A DNA stretch of 64,000 nucleotides, from NCBI GenBank assembly GCA_947503275.1, contig CANNCZ010000001.1:1550001-1614000 (forward strand), given 5' to 3'. This document shows, piece by piece, positions 26,968-36,067 of this stretch. The stretch's first letter is position 1. Each line of letters starts with the position of its first letter. The stretch is from an uncultured Erythrobacter sp. (lineage in GTDB: Bacteria > Pseudomonadota > Alphaproteobacteria > Sphingomonadales > Sphingomonadaceae). A program made the translations under genes and the position numbers. Under the pieces are notes generated by a model, which made no database searches, was not told the DNA's origin, and saw nothing but the letters and a program-made list of their open reading frames with translations.

Positions 26968-28848
26968 ATGACTGATACAACAACGAACTTCACACGCCGT
27001 CAGGCCCTCTCTGGGCTTGGCGGCGTTTCTACATTGGCGGTTACTGGAGCGCTCACCGGAGGCTGCATGACAATGCGCGGCGCGGATGGACGAGCGGGCG
27101 CTGCTGGGACTTCATCGCCCGCTGCCATGCTCAGCCCGGATGCAAAGCTGGATGAGATCGCCTATCGCATGCTGCAACACGAGCCGGGCCGGGCAACAGG
27201 CCTCGGCGTGGACACTGGCGACTATGCAGATTGGCGCGGCACTTTTGGCGCGACCGGCGACGAAGGACGCGAGGCATATCGCAACACTCTAACCGAACTG
27301 CTGGAGGATGCGCGGGCATATCCCAAAGATGGGCTCACCCCGGATCAACAAACCGGGTTTGAAGTGGTCGAAAGCGCTTACTCCAAAGCTCTGGAAGGCA
27401 TGGCACTCCCCTATGGCGACGTGGCCGTAGGCAGCTGGCGCAATGCCCCCTATCTCGTTATCCAGAATGTCGGCGGGTATATCGACTACCCGCGCTTTTT
27501 CGGTGCAACCCAACCGCTGCGTTCTGCGCAAGATGTCGAATATTACCTGGGCCGGATAGGGGAGGTTAGCGCGGTTCTCGATGGCGAAACCGACCGCATT
27601 GCAGCGGCGCGCGGAATGGGCGTTGTCCCGCCTGACTTCCTGCTCGACAAAACCATCGCTCAAATGGAAACCAACATTGCGGATGCCGCGAATAATGGCG
27701 GGGCCTACACAGCGCCCTTGCAAGGTTCCGATCTCGACGCAGCCGCCACCGCATCACGTCAAGCAGAAGGTCTGGTGAATTCCAAGCTGATCCCTGCACT
27801 GCAACGCCAGCTTGCTGAGCTTAAAACACAGCGCGCCATCGCCAAATCGGATGCAGGGATCTGGGCACAGCCACAGGGCGAAGAATGGTATTCGTGGTCC
27901 ACCAGCGCATCAACCACTACGTCGATGACGCCTGATGAAATCCATGAGCTGGGCCTTGAGGAGCTTGCGACATTGCATGGCCGGATGGACCCGATCCTGC
28001 GCGAAATTGGCTACACCCAAGGGACCGTGGGCGAACGGATGCAGGCGCTGGGCGATGATCCGCGCTACAAGTTCGCCGAAGGTGACCCCGGACGTGAGGA
28101 AATCTTCGCCCTGATCGATGACCGGATCGAATGGATCAAAGGGCAAATGCCGCGCGCATTCAACCAGTTGGTGAATCCGAACATGGAGGTGCGGCGCATC
28201 CCCATTAACGAAGAGGCTGGCGCACCGGGTGCCTATGGCGGAGCCGGCAGCAAGGATGGGACGATACCGGGCCGGTTCTGGATCAATCTGCGTAGCACCG
28301 ATTTACACCGCAAATACGACCTGCCCGACCTCACATTCCATGAGAGCATTCCGGGCCATGTGTGGGAGGGCGAATATTCCAACCGCTTGCCGCTAATCCG
28401 CTCCATCCTCGCCTTTGGCGCATTCTCCGAAGGCTGGGCGCTTTATGGCGAACAGCTCGCCGATGAACTCGGCGCATATGACGATTTCGCTGTCGGGCGG
28501 CTGGGTTATTTGCAGAGCCTCGCATTCCGCGCCTGCCGTCTGGTGGTGGACACCGGATTGCACTCCAAACGCTGGACCAGAGAACAAGCGAACGCGTTCT
28601 TTGTCGAACGCAATGGATCAAAACCTGCCGAAGTCGCAGGCGAAGTCGACCGATATTGCAGCTGGCCGGGCCAAGCGTGCTCGTACAAAATTGGCCATTC
28701 CGAAATCGTGCGCCAACGCGGGCGAGCAGAGACCGCTATGGGCGCATCCTACGATTTCAAAGCGTTCAACACCGCGGTCATTCTCGGCGGCAACGCGCCG
28801 CTTGATGTCGTGGGCAAAACGGTCGACCGCTATATTGCGACCGCATAG
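26968..28848 (+). CDS. DUF885 metallopeptidase-like protein, Tat-exported
   Basis: 626 residues. I begin at ATG 26968, giving a twin-arginine signal FTRRQALSGLGG followed by a hydrophobic stretch and a Cys (GGC), so it is probably exported folded and possibly lipidated. The DUF885 core holds H458-E459 ... H464 in HESIPGH, a metal-site-like HExxxxH. A downstream Glu-rich helix (AFGAFSEGWALYGEQLADEL) fits the third ligand. Such proteins are taken to be zinc peptidases or hydrolases, mostly without proven substrate. It follows the DUF3597 gene in the same direction. Confidence 0.86.
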   Translation: MTDTTTNFTRRQALSGLGGVSTLAVTGALTGGCMTMRGADGRAGAAGTSSPAAMLSPDAKLDEIAYRMLQHEPGRATGLGVDTGDYADWRGTFGATGDEGREAYRNTLTELLEDARAYPKDGLTPDQQTGFEVVESAYSKALEGMALPYGDVAVGSWRNAPYLVIQNVGGYIDYPRFFGATQPLRSAQDVEYYLGRIGEVSAVLDGETDRIAAARGMGVVPPDFLLDKTIAQMETNIADAANNGGAYTAPLQGSDLDAAATASRQAEGLVNSKLIPALQRQLAELKTQRAIAKSDAGIWAQPQGEEWYSWSTSASTTTSMTPDEIHELGLEELATLHGRMDPILREIGYTQGTVGERMQALGDDPRYKFAEGDPGREEIFALIDDRIEWIKGQMPRAFNQLVNPNMEVRRIPINEEAGAPGAYGGAGSKDGTIPGRFWINLRSTDLHRKYDLPDLTFHESIPGHVWEGEYSNRLPLIRSILAFGAFSEGWALYGEQLADELGAYDDFAVGRLGYLQSLAFRACRLVVDTGLHSKRWTREQANAFFVERNGSKPAEVAGEVDRYCSWPGQACSYKIGHSEIVRQRGRAETAMGASYDFKAFNTAVILGGNAPLDVVGKTVDRYIATA

Positions 28849-28916
28849 ACAAGCGCGTATTTCATTGCCGCACGCGCTCCCTATCTAAGTGCGAGACCCG
28901 AAAAAGGATATGCGCG

Positions 28917-30554
28917 ATGGAACAGCTCGGCCTCGAACTTGAAACAATGAAGCGCGTGCCGCTGGCTCAGTCGCATGTCGATGCAATTTGCGAAATTGGC
29001 AGTGAGCGAACCTATGAGGCCGGCGAAATTGTCGTCGAAATCGGCGATATCATGGACACTTTCATCTATGTCGTCGAAGGCGAGATTGAGGTCGTAGACC
29101 CCTATACAGATGAGCGGCTGATCAATTCCACCCTCGGTCCAACACAGTTTGCAGGCGAGATCGGCTTCCTCAATCGTGGAACGCATTATCTTAAGATGCG
29201 CGCTGTCGAACAGACACGTGTGATCGAGGCTCCGCGTGAAGGGATGATCGACCTGATGAACCGGATCCCCGAATTGTCAGACCACATCATCACGGTGTTC
29301 GCCGCACGCCGGCGCGCGCAATTTGAGCGGTCGAATGGTTCGGTCAAAGTCATCGGTGCTGATCGCGATGCCAAGGTGCAGGCGGTTGAACGGTTTCTGT
29401 CGCGCAATCGCATACCGTTCGAGAGCTACGACATGGATGCGCGCGACGAAGAAACAAACAGAGTTTGCGATCTGACGGGACATCAGCCCTCGGTCATCCT
29501 TGGCGCTACCCAAAAATTGGACGATCCAACGCCGCGCAAGGTTGCTCAGTTTCTTAATCTGGATCTCGACATCTGTTCTCAGCGCGTTTTTGACCTGCTG
29601 ATAGTAGGCGGCGGCCCCGCTGGCGTCGCGGCGGCGGTCTATGCTGGATCCGAAGGATTGGATGCGCTCGTAATTGAAGATACGGCAATCGGTGGGCAAG
29701 CAGGCACGTCCAGTCGAATCGAAAACTATATGGGGTTTCCGACCGGTATCAGCGGGACCGACCTTACTTATCGCGGCCAGATACAGGCTTTGAAGTTCGG
29801 CACTAAGTTTGTGATGCCGCGCCGGGTTGAGACCCTGACACAACGCGAGGATGGCAGCTTTTGCGCCGTTCTTGATGGTGAGGGAGACGACGGTGACGAG
29901 ATTTGCGCCAAAGCGGTGCTTGTCGGAACGGGTGTCCAATATCGCCGCCTGCCGCTCGATAACTTGCGCGAGTTGGAAGGTGCCGGTGTCTTCTATTCCG
30001 CAACCGAGATGGAAGCACGTTTTTGCACCCAAACCGAAGCGGTCGTCATCGGCGGAGGCAATTCTGCTGGACAGGCCGCGATGTATCTTTCCCGCACCGC
30101 AGCGCATGTGCATCTGGTGGTGCGATCGAACAGTTTAGCAGCATCGATGTCGAGCTATCTGTCACAGCGGCTTGAAGCTGATCCGCGCATCACAATTCAC
30201 TATGAAACCAGCGTCACCGACCTGCACGGAGATGAGTGGTTGGAAGCCGTGACCTTCTCAACGTCCGATGGCGATAGACGCGTCGACACGCGCGCCTTGT
30301 TCATCATGATTGGCGCGGCACCCAACACCGATTGGCTGTCTGGATTGGTCGAAACTGATGAGAAAGGTTTTGTCCGCACCGGCGCATCTGTGGGTCGTTC
30401 AACCCCGTTTGAAACCGGCACAGACGGCATTTTTGCAGTCGGCGATGTGCGCGCCGATTCAGTCAAGCGCGTCGCTAGTGCAGTAGGCGAAGGTTCTGTA
30501 GTAGTCAGCACGATCTGGACCTATTTGGACAATCTGGAAAGCGGCCAATCCTGA
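28917..30554 (+). CDS. cNMP-domain / thioredoxin-reductase-like FAD oxidoreductase fusion
   Basis: 545 residues in three parts. An N-terminal cyclic-nucleotide-type sensor domain (about 10-130), a short glutaredoxin-like middle (142-215), and a thioredoxin-reductase-like module (222-545) with FAD motif GGGPAG (231-236) and NADPH motif GGGNSAG (379-385). At the place of the redox CxxC the sequence is YSAT (360-363), so it cannot reduce a disulfide in the usual way. The nucleotide-pocket Arg is also unclear (GTHYLKMRA after GEIGFL). Similar fusions exist in other bacteria, with no settled role. Start ATG 28917; GAT at 28915 runs to 28920. Single gene. Confidence 0.85.
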   Translation: MEQLGLELETMKRVPLAQSHVDAICEIGSERTYEAGEIVVEIGDIMDTFIYVVEGEIEVVDPYTDERLINSTLGPTQFAGEIGFLNRGTHYLKMRAVEQTRVIEAPREGMIDLMNRIPELSDHIITVFAARRRAQFERSNGSVKVIGADRDAKVQAVERFLSRNRIPFESYDMDARDEETNRVCDLTGHQPSVILGATQKLDDPTPRKVAQFLNLDLDICSQRVFDLLIVGGGPAGVAAAVYAGSEGLDALVIEDTAIGGQAGTSSRIENYMGFPTGISGTDLTYRGQIQALKFGTKFVMPRRVETLTQREDGSFCAVLDGEGDDGDEICAKAVLVGTGVQYRRLPLDNLRELEGAGVFYSATEMEARFCTQTEAVVIGGGNSAGQAAMYLSRTAAHVHLVVRSNSLAASMSSYLSQRLEADPRITIHYETSVTDLHGDEWLEAVTFSTSDGDRRVDTRALFIMIGAAPNTDWLSGLVETDEKGFVRTGASVGRSTPFETGTDGIFAVGDVRADSVKRVASAVGEGSVVVSTIWTYLDNLESGQS

Positions 30555-30660
30555 TCGAATGGTTCTGGCCATGGTCGAGCTTTTGCCTATAGTTGCCCTG
30601 TAACAACGGGGTGCGCACCAGACTTGTGCCACTTCAACTGGGGCAAAACAGGGACGCACA

Positions 30661-32259
30661 ATGAATATCATCCGGTTTGCGGCGCTTTTTTTGGCCGCAT
30701 CTTTTGGACTACTTGGAACACAGTCGGCGAACGCGGCATGGTACGAGGCGCAAAGCGATCATTTCGTCATCTATGCTGATGACAGTGAGCGCGATATTCG
30801 CCGCTTTGCTGAAAATCTTGAAAAATATCACAAGGCTTTGGAGATTGTCACTGGGCGCACCGTTGCCCCGCCCAGCCCATCGAACCGCGTGACCATCTTT
30901 GTGGTCGGTACGCAGCGGCAATTGCGCCGCGTGCTCGACACCAACAGCCGCACCATTGGCGGCCTCTATATCCCGCGCGCCGGAGCCAGCCGCGCCTATG
31001 TGCAGGATATTCGCAACCGCAACGGCTATCCGCATTTCTCGACTGTCATCCTACTGCATGAATATGCGCACCACTTCCTAATATCTGGATCACGCTTTGC
31101 CATGCCGCGCTGGATGAGTGAGGGTGCGGCAGAGTTCTTTGCCTCGGCGCTATTTGAACGCGAGGGCGGCATGCAGATTGGACTGCCGGCGCAACACCGC
31201 GCGAATGAGCTAACTTTTGCTGAACCCGTCAGCGTGCAGGAATTGCTCGATCCAAAGCTCTATGAACAAAATCGTGGACGCCGATATGATGCGTTTTATG
31301 GACGCAGTTGGCTGCTTTATCACTTCCTGACATTCAACGAAGCGCGCTCCGGACAGCTCGCCGAATATCAGCGCCGCATACGCGCAGGCGACAGCGGGTT
31401 GGAGGCCGGTGAGACGGTTTTTGGCGACCTTGATACCTTGCAATTGCAGCTGGACAACTATTTGCGGGTTCGCAAGATGTCGACCTTCTCTGTGGTAGCC
31501 GAAGGATTGCCCATCGGTGAAATTACCATGCGCCGCCTTTCGCGCGGTGAAGGTGAGATGATGTCAGTGCGCATGACCTCTCAACGCGGCGTCACGCGCG
31601 AACAGGCAATTGAATTGGTCGAGGAGGCACGCGAAATCGCGGCGGAGTATCCTCAAGATGCGGGCGTGCTCGCGGCGCTCGCCGAAGCGGAGCACGATGC
31701 AGGCAATGATGCTGAGGCAATCGCAGCCGCAGACGGGGCGCTTGCCATCGATCCCACCCGGGTCAACGCCTATGTCCAAAAAGGGTATTCGCTGTTCCGT
31801 ATGGCAGCCGATGCGCCGGTGCCCGATGCCGCTTATGATGCCGCGATGACGCCGATGTCACAGCTGAATACGCGCGAGAACGACCATCCCATCCCTCTTA
31901 TCTATTACTATCGCAGCTTTACCGAACGCGGGATTGAACCGCCGGAAAATGCGCGATTGGCACTGGAACGAGCGGCGCAATTGGCTCCATTTGATCAGGG
32001 TTTGTGGTTCCAGGTTGCGTTTATGCAAGCGGGCGAGGGAAAGATCGGTCTAGCCCGCGCCAGTCTGGAGCCGCTGGCGAGGAACCCGCATGGCGGGCGT
32101 CTTTCGGGTTTCGCGTCTATACTGATGAACACGCTAGAGAATGCGCGCGAGGGTGAACCGCTGGTGCTCAGCACATCAAATTTGGAAGTCGAAGTGCCCG
32201 AAGTGGATGTCCCCGCCCTGCCCGATGGAGACAGCGACGGGGATCCGGATTCTGAATAA
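30661..32259 (+). CDS. secreted TPR metallopeptidase-like protein (HExxH)
   Basis: 532 residues with a signal peptide ending QSANA-AWYEA. The N-terminal domain (about 28-210) carries LLHEYAHHFL with H133, E134 and H137, then WMSEGAAEFFA whose Glu154 fits the third zinc ligand, so it resembles gluzincin/peptidase MA or DUF1570 proteins. The C-terminal half (about 310-500) is helical with TPR-like pairs (DAGVLAALAEAEHDAGNDAE, AIDPTRVNAYVQKGYSLF). The tail is acidic (PDGDSDGDPDSE). Peptidase activity is inferred from the motif only. Stands alone. Confidence 0.8.
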   Translation: MNIIRFAALFLAASFGLLGTQSANAAWYEAQSDHFVIYADDSERDIRRFAENLEKYHKALEIVTGRTVAPPSPSNRVTIFVVGTQRQLRRVLDTNSRTIGGLYIPRAGASRAYVQDIRNRNGYPHFSTVILLHEYAHHFLISGSRFAMPRWMSEGAAEFFASALFEREGGMQIGLPAQHRANELTFAEPVSVQELLDPKLYEQNRGRRYDAFYGRSWLLYHFLTFNEARSGQLAEYQRRIRAGDSGLEAGETVFGDLDTLQLQLDNYLRVRKMSTFSVVAEGLPIGEITMRRLSRGEGEMMSVRMTSQRGVTREQAIELVEEAREIAAEYPQDAGVLAALAEAEHDAGNDAEAIAAADGALAIDPTRVNAYVQKGYSLFRMAADAPVPDAAYDAAMTPMSQLNTRENDHPIPLIYYYRSFTERGIEPPENARLALERAAQLAPFDQGLWFQVAFMQAGEGKIGLARASLEPLARNPHGGRLSGFASILMNTLENAREGEPLVLSTSNLEVEVPEVDVPALPDGDSDGDPDSE

Positions 32260-32271
32260 TCTGTCCGCAGA

Positions 32272-32817
32272 TTAGCGGCTCATCATCCCGCCGACGATCG
32301 AACCAAGAATACCGCCCAAAGGACTGCCACCGCCGCCAGACGAAGATCCGCCACCCGTTGCTTCTTTGGCCATATAGCCAGCGACTGCCATCGCGAGGAT
32401 GGGGAGCATCTTTTTCAAGAGCCCTTCGTCCAAGCCGGTCATCGAGGCAACTTCCCCCGCGACAGAGCGGCTCACATCCTTGCTGCCAAAGATATTGCCG
32501 AGAATGTCATTGCCCGGCTGCGTCGGAGTGGGGGAGCCACCCAGCACTGCATCAAGCAAGCCACCGCCGAGCATTCCGCCCAGACCGCCAGCCGAACCGC
32601 CGCCGGAGCCTCCTCCAAGGATCGCTCCTGCCAATCCGCCTAGCCCGCCCATCGGGTCGGGAGTGGAGGTGCCGCCTGTGGCGCTGCGCCCCATGCCTGC
32701 GATGATCGCTGGCAACAGCGCGCCGGCTGCCGTGGTCGCTGTGCGCTCATCCACGCCCAATTCGCGCGCCATACTGGTGATTGCCCCGGATTGTTGGAGC
32801 ATTGATGCTAGGCTCAT
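32272..32817 (-). CDS. DUF937 family protein
   Basis: 181 residues. The N-terminal helices (VDERTATTAAGALLPAIIAGM) and the C-terminal LAMAVAGYMAKE are typical of DUF937/YidB-type proteins. A long glycine-rich linker (about 50-95, many GG and GS) and a short glycine-rich C-terminus flank the core. Cytosolic; function unknown. Stands 31 bases downstream of a related 120-residue gene on the same strand, likely one transcript. The Gly-rich DNA makes indels in this gene likely between strains. Confidence 0.78.
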   Translation of the reverse strand: MSLASMLQQSGAITSMARELGVDERTATTAAGALLPAIIAGMGRSATGGTSTPDPMGGLGGLAGAILGGGSGGGSAGGLGGMLGGGLLDAVLGGSPTPTQPGNDILGNIFGSKDVSRSVAGEVASMTGLDEGLLKKMLPILAMAVAGYMAKEATGGGSSSGGGGSPLGGILGSIVGGMMSR

Positions 32818-32848
32818 GGCCGTTCCCCTTCCCTAAAAATGGACGCGC

Positions 32849-33211
32849 TTATTTGCGACCAAAAAGCCCCGATGCGAGACCGGCCAGATCGTTCAACGGA
32901 TTTCCATCGCCATCTTGGTCGAGCATGCTCATCACACCTGAGAGTGCGGGATTTTCCTGCATCCCTTCGGCAATTCCGCCCAGCGCGCTTTCGCCGCCAA
33001 GCTGCTCCATAATTCCGCCGAGTGCGCCTACGTCCATGCCGGTCTGCTCAGCCGCCATTTCGACCGTATCGCCTTCTTTGGCGTGCGAGGCGCCCAAAGC
33101 AGCGACTGCTTTTTCGGCCATTGCGGGGTCGATGCCGACCTTTTCGGCAAGGCTTGCGACCGTGTCCGGTGAACCTGCGACCTGCTTCATAATTCCATCA
33201 AGAATGCTCAT
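32849..33211 (-). CDS. DUF937-like small protein
   Basis: 120 residues. MSILDGIMKQVAGSPDTVASLAEKVGIDPAMAEKAVAALG and the repeat of short helices followed by LDQDGDGNPLNDLAGLASGLF are typical of the DUF937/YidB group. The motif DQDGDGNPLND resembles a calcium-binding loop (D-x-D-x-D), seen here without further proof. It lies directly upstream of the 181-residue DUF937 gene. Function unknown. Confidence 0.75.
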   Translation of the reverse strand: MSILDGIMKQVAGSPDTVASLAEKVGIDPAMAEKAVAALGASHAKEGDTVEMAAEQTGMDVGALGGIMEQLGGESALGGIAEGMQENPALSGVMSMLDQDGDGNPLNDLAGLASGLFGRK

Positions 33212-33265
33212 AATTCGATCCCTTCGTGTGTGTTGATGCCGAGCCTAAACATTTGTGCGCACAAG

Positions 33266-33297
33266 AAAAGGCCCCACACGGCAATCCGTGCGGGGCC
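33266..33297 (-). terminator. Rho-independent terminator downstream of pckA
   Basis: A twelve-pair hairpin (GGCCCCACACGG at 33270-33281 pairs with CCGTGCGGGGCC at 33286-33297, one wobble) is followed on the minus strand by four T from the plus-strand AAAA. The odd pair forms G-U only in the minus-strand RNA, which agrees with its use by pckA. Confidence 0.82.
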
Positions 33298-33323
33298 TAA
33301 TGTAATTTGATGTGTCTGCGGTG

Positions 33324-34931
33324 TTACGCGGCGACCGGCGCAGCCTGTCGCACGCCTTCATCAACATGCGCTTCGAACTCTGCGAAGTTGTCGATGAACA
33401 GTTGGACCAGCTTGGATGCCGTGGCGTCATATTCGGCAGTATTTGCCCATGTGCTACGCGGATCGAGGATCGCTTGGTCAATGCCGCCTGCTTCGAGGAC
33501 CGGCACATGCACTGGCACAGCAAAGCCGAAATTCGCATCTTCGCGATACTCGACATTGTCCAGATCGCCGTCCAGCGCCGCGTTCAACAAAGCGCGCGTC
33601 GCCTTGATAGGCATCCGGTTACCAACACCATATTTGCCACCGGTCCAGCCAGTGTTGAGCAGCCAGCACTGCACTTCGCCTTTCGCAATCCGCTCTTTCA
33701 AGAGGTTCCCGTAGACGCTGGGATGGCGCGGCATGAATGGTGCGCCAAAGCACGTTGAGAAGGTCGCCTCTGGCTCTGTCACGCCAATTTCGGTGCCCGC
33801 CACCTTCGCAGTGTAGCCCGACAGGAAGTGATACATTGCCTGTTCCGGCGTCAACTTCGCAATCGGAGGGAGGACGCCAAACGCATCCGCAGTCAGCATC
33901 ACCACATTCGAAGGAACCGGGCCAAGGTTGTCAGCGCTGGTGTTGGGAATGAAGTCAATCGGATACGCACCGCGCGTGTTTTCGGCGAGCGTATTGTCGT
34001 CGAAATCGAGCTCACGCGTCTTGGCATCCATCACCACATTTTCGAGGACCGTGCCAAAACGGCGAGTCGTGGCGTAAATCTCAGGCTCTGCTTCTGCGGA
34101 GAGACGGATCATCTTGGCGTAACAGCCGCCTTCGAAATTGAACACTGCAGTGTCTGACCAGCCGTGCTCATCGTCGCCAATCAAAGTGCGGCTCGCATCA
34201 GCAGAGAGTGTCGTCTTGCCCGTCCCCGATAGGCCAAAGAACACCGCTGTTTTGCCATCCGCACTGATATTGGCTGAGCAATGCATCGGCATCACGCCCT
34301 TGGTAGGAAGCAGATAATTGAGAATGCCGAACACGCTCTTCTTCATCTCGCCTGCATATTTTGTGCCGCCGATCAGGATCAGTTTCTCGGTGAGATTGAC
34401 CGCGATCACCGTTTCGGAATTAGTCCCGTGACGGGCCGGATCAGCCTTAAAGCTCGGCAGGTCGATGATCGTGTATTCGGGCGCAAAGTCGGCCAATTGC
34501 GCGACATCGGGGCGCACCAGCAAAGTGCGGATGAACAGGTTGTGCCACGCCAACTCATTGATCACGCGCACATTCACGCGATGCTCTGGCTGTGAACCGC
34601 CAAACAGATCAGCGACATAGAGCGTTTCCTTGCCCGCAACCGCGCTCATGAAATCCTCTTTCAACGCCGCGAAATGCTCCGGTGTCATCGAGGCGTTGAC
34701 CTGGCCCCACCACACGGTGTCCTCGGTGGTTGCATCGCGCACAATGAACTTGTCTTTCGCGCTGCGCCCGGTTTTCGCGCCGGTCCGCACAACCAGAGCG
34801 CCATGTTTGGACAGCTCGCCCTCTTCAGCGGCAAGCGAGGCTTCGACCAGAGCGGGCGTGCCAAGATTAGAGTGAATGGCCGCATCGGTTTGGATGTCCT
34901 GCGAAGCGAGCGATTGAGCGAGGGGGATCAA
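33324..34931 (-). CDS. pckA: phosphoenolpyruvate carboxykinase (ATP)
   Basis: Gluconeogenic enzyme converting oxaloacetate to PEP, 535 residues. The P-loop [13 protein letters not shown], the metal and substrate segments [11 protein letters not shown] and [10 protein letters not shown], and [11 protein letters not shown] are exact. The likely start is TTG 34931: AGGAG lies 8 bases upstream and the protein then begins [15 protein letters not shown], as in the family; upstream codons to 35018 match nothing. A terminator follows the stop. It is divergent from chvI; in rhizobia pckA lies next to chvI-chvG and is controlled by them, which may hold here. Confidence 0.95.
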   Translation of the reverse strand: MIPLAQSLASQDIQTDAAIHSNLGTPALVEASLAAEEGELSKHGALVVRTGAKTGRSAKDKFIVRDATTEDTVWWGQVNASMTPEHFAALKEDFMSAVAGKETLYVADLFGGSQPEHRVNVRVINELAWHNLFIRTLLVRPDVAQLADFAPEYTIIDLPSFKADPARHGTNSETVIAVNLTEKLILIGGTKYAGEMKKSVFGILNYLLPTKGVMPMHCSANISADGKTAVFFGLSGTGKTTLSADASRTLIGDDEHGWSDTAVFNFEGGCYAKMIRLSAEAEPEIYATTRRFGTVLENVVMDAKTRELDFDDNTLAENTRGAYPIDFIPNTSADNLGPVPSNVVMLTADAFGVLPPIAKLTPEQAMYHFLSGYTAKVAGTEIGVTEPEATFSTCFGAPFMPRHPSVYGNLLKERIAKGEVQCWLLNTGWTGGKYGVGNRMPIKATRALLNAALDGDLDNVEYREDANFGFAVPVHVPVLEAGGIDQAILDPRSTWANTAEYDATASKLVQLFIDNFAEFEAHVDEGVRQAAPVAA

Positions 34932-34937
34932 GTGTAA

Positions 34938-34944
34938 CTCTCCT
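34938..34944 (-). promoter_or_regulatory. ribosome binding site of pckA
   Basis: AGGAGAG on the minus strand; its AGGAG core ends 8 bases before the TTG at 34931 and is the main reason for choosing that codon over longer reading frames. Confidence 0.7.
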
Positions 34945-35293
34945 GGAACGTAAGCATCGAAAGGACGGTGAGGCCCATCGCAAAAGACCGCGCAATAAAG
35001 CGTGAAGTCGCGATTCACATGCGAACATTGGACCCCAGTCCGCTGGCGTTTCGCATAGATGTGATGGGGCGCTCAGTCAAACTCACGAGGCCGCTCTAAC
35101 CCGCAGAATTCCGCGGTTTTGGGACTCACCAAAGTGCCTGTCAAACAGGGCTAGCTCATGAGGAGAATTGGCCTGCCAGAGGCATCAAGTGTCTGCCACT
35201 CGTGTCCCCGCCTACTCAAGCAAGCTGCATTGTCTCAGCGCCGCGATGCCGCTACCGCTTGTCGGTGCACTAAGTGAGGAGCAAGCGGGCAAC
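34945..35293. promoter_or_regulatory. pckA-chvI divergent intergenic region
   Basis: About 350 bases between two divergent genes. The likely promoters of both lie here. A small inverted repeat CCTGT-N3-ACAGG at 35137-35149 could be an operator. A 39-codon frame beginning at 35158 with no ribosome site looks non-coding. I could not place -35/-10 elements. Confidence 0.35.
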
Positions 35294-36067
35294 ATGGCAA
35301 GTGATACCAGCGATGATATCGAGCGCGATAGCGCCACCGCTGCACCCGTTCGCGAAGCCTTTGAGATCGCGCTGGTCGATGACGATCGCAACATCCTCAC
35401 CACCGTCTCGATCGCGCTTCAGGCAGAAGGGTTCGTGACCCGGCTCTATTCAGACGGAGAGAGCGCGCTGAAAGCATTGCTTGAGAACCCGCCAGACCTA
35501 GCCGTGTTCGATATCAAAATGCCCAAAATGGACGGGATAGAATTGCTGCGACGCGTGCGGGAGCATTCGCCGTTGCCCGTGATCTTCCTAACCAGCAAAG
35601 ACGATGAAGCTGACGAGGAAGCGGGCCTCGAACTGGGTGCGGATGACTATATCGCCAAACCGTTCAGTCTGCGCCTTTTGACCGCTCGCATACGCGCCAT
35701 CCTGCGCCGGGCAGAACCGGATCGCGCAATTGGCAATGAGATCATCGAAGCTGCGCCCGTCCATCCCAAGATTGATCGCGGACGGCTTTATATGGATCCG
35801 GCGCGCCACTATGTGACTTGGGACGAAAAATCGGTGGTTTTGACCGTTACCGAATTCCTGATGCTCGAAGCGCTCGCTGCGCGTCCCGGCGTTATCAAAA
35901 GCCGAAACCAATTGATGGACGCGGCCTATCCTGACGACGTGTTTGTCGATGACCGCACCGTTGACAGTCATATCAAGCGCATGCGTCGCAAATTCCGCGT
36001 GGTCGATGGCGAATTTGACGCAATCAATACACTTTATGGCGCAGGCTACAGCTTCAACGATGGCTGA
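35294..36067 (+). CDS. chvI: response regulator ChvI
   Basis: OmpR/PhoB-type regulator, 257 residues from ATG 35294 (GAGGAG 12 bases before; the frame upstream adds 42 residues without similarity). Receiver: VDDDR with the acidic pair, phospho-acceptor Asp in [12 protein letters not shown], and KPFS with the Lys. A winged-helix C-terminus (about 165-257) contains the DNA-recognition [31 protein letters not shown] block. High likeness to ChvI of alphaproteobacteria (envelope stress and acid sensing). The gene overlaps chvG by eight bases. Confidence 0.93.
   Translation: MASDTSDDIERDSATAAPVREAFEIALVDDDRNILTTVSIALQAEGFVTRLYSDGESALKALLENPPDLAVFDIKMPKMDGIELLRRVREHSPLPVIFLTSKDDEADEEAGLELGADDYIAKPFSLRLLTARIRAILRRAEPDRAIGNEIIEAAPVHPKIDRGRLYMDPARHYVTWDEKSVVLTVTEFLMLEALAARPGVIKSRNQLMDAAYPDDVFVDDRTVDSHIKRMRRKFRVVDGEFDAINTLYGAGYSFNDG

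Noticed and set aside
35158..35277. 39-codon frame upstream of chvI
   Set aside because: No ribosome site before it, Cys/Arg-rich composition, and no recognisable motif. It could be a leader peptide, but nothing supports this.
35168..35293. Extended ChvI start at TTG
   Set aside because: The AGGAG is only two bases before it and the added 42 residues do not match the family.
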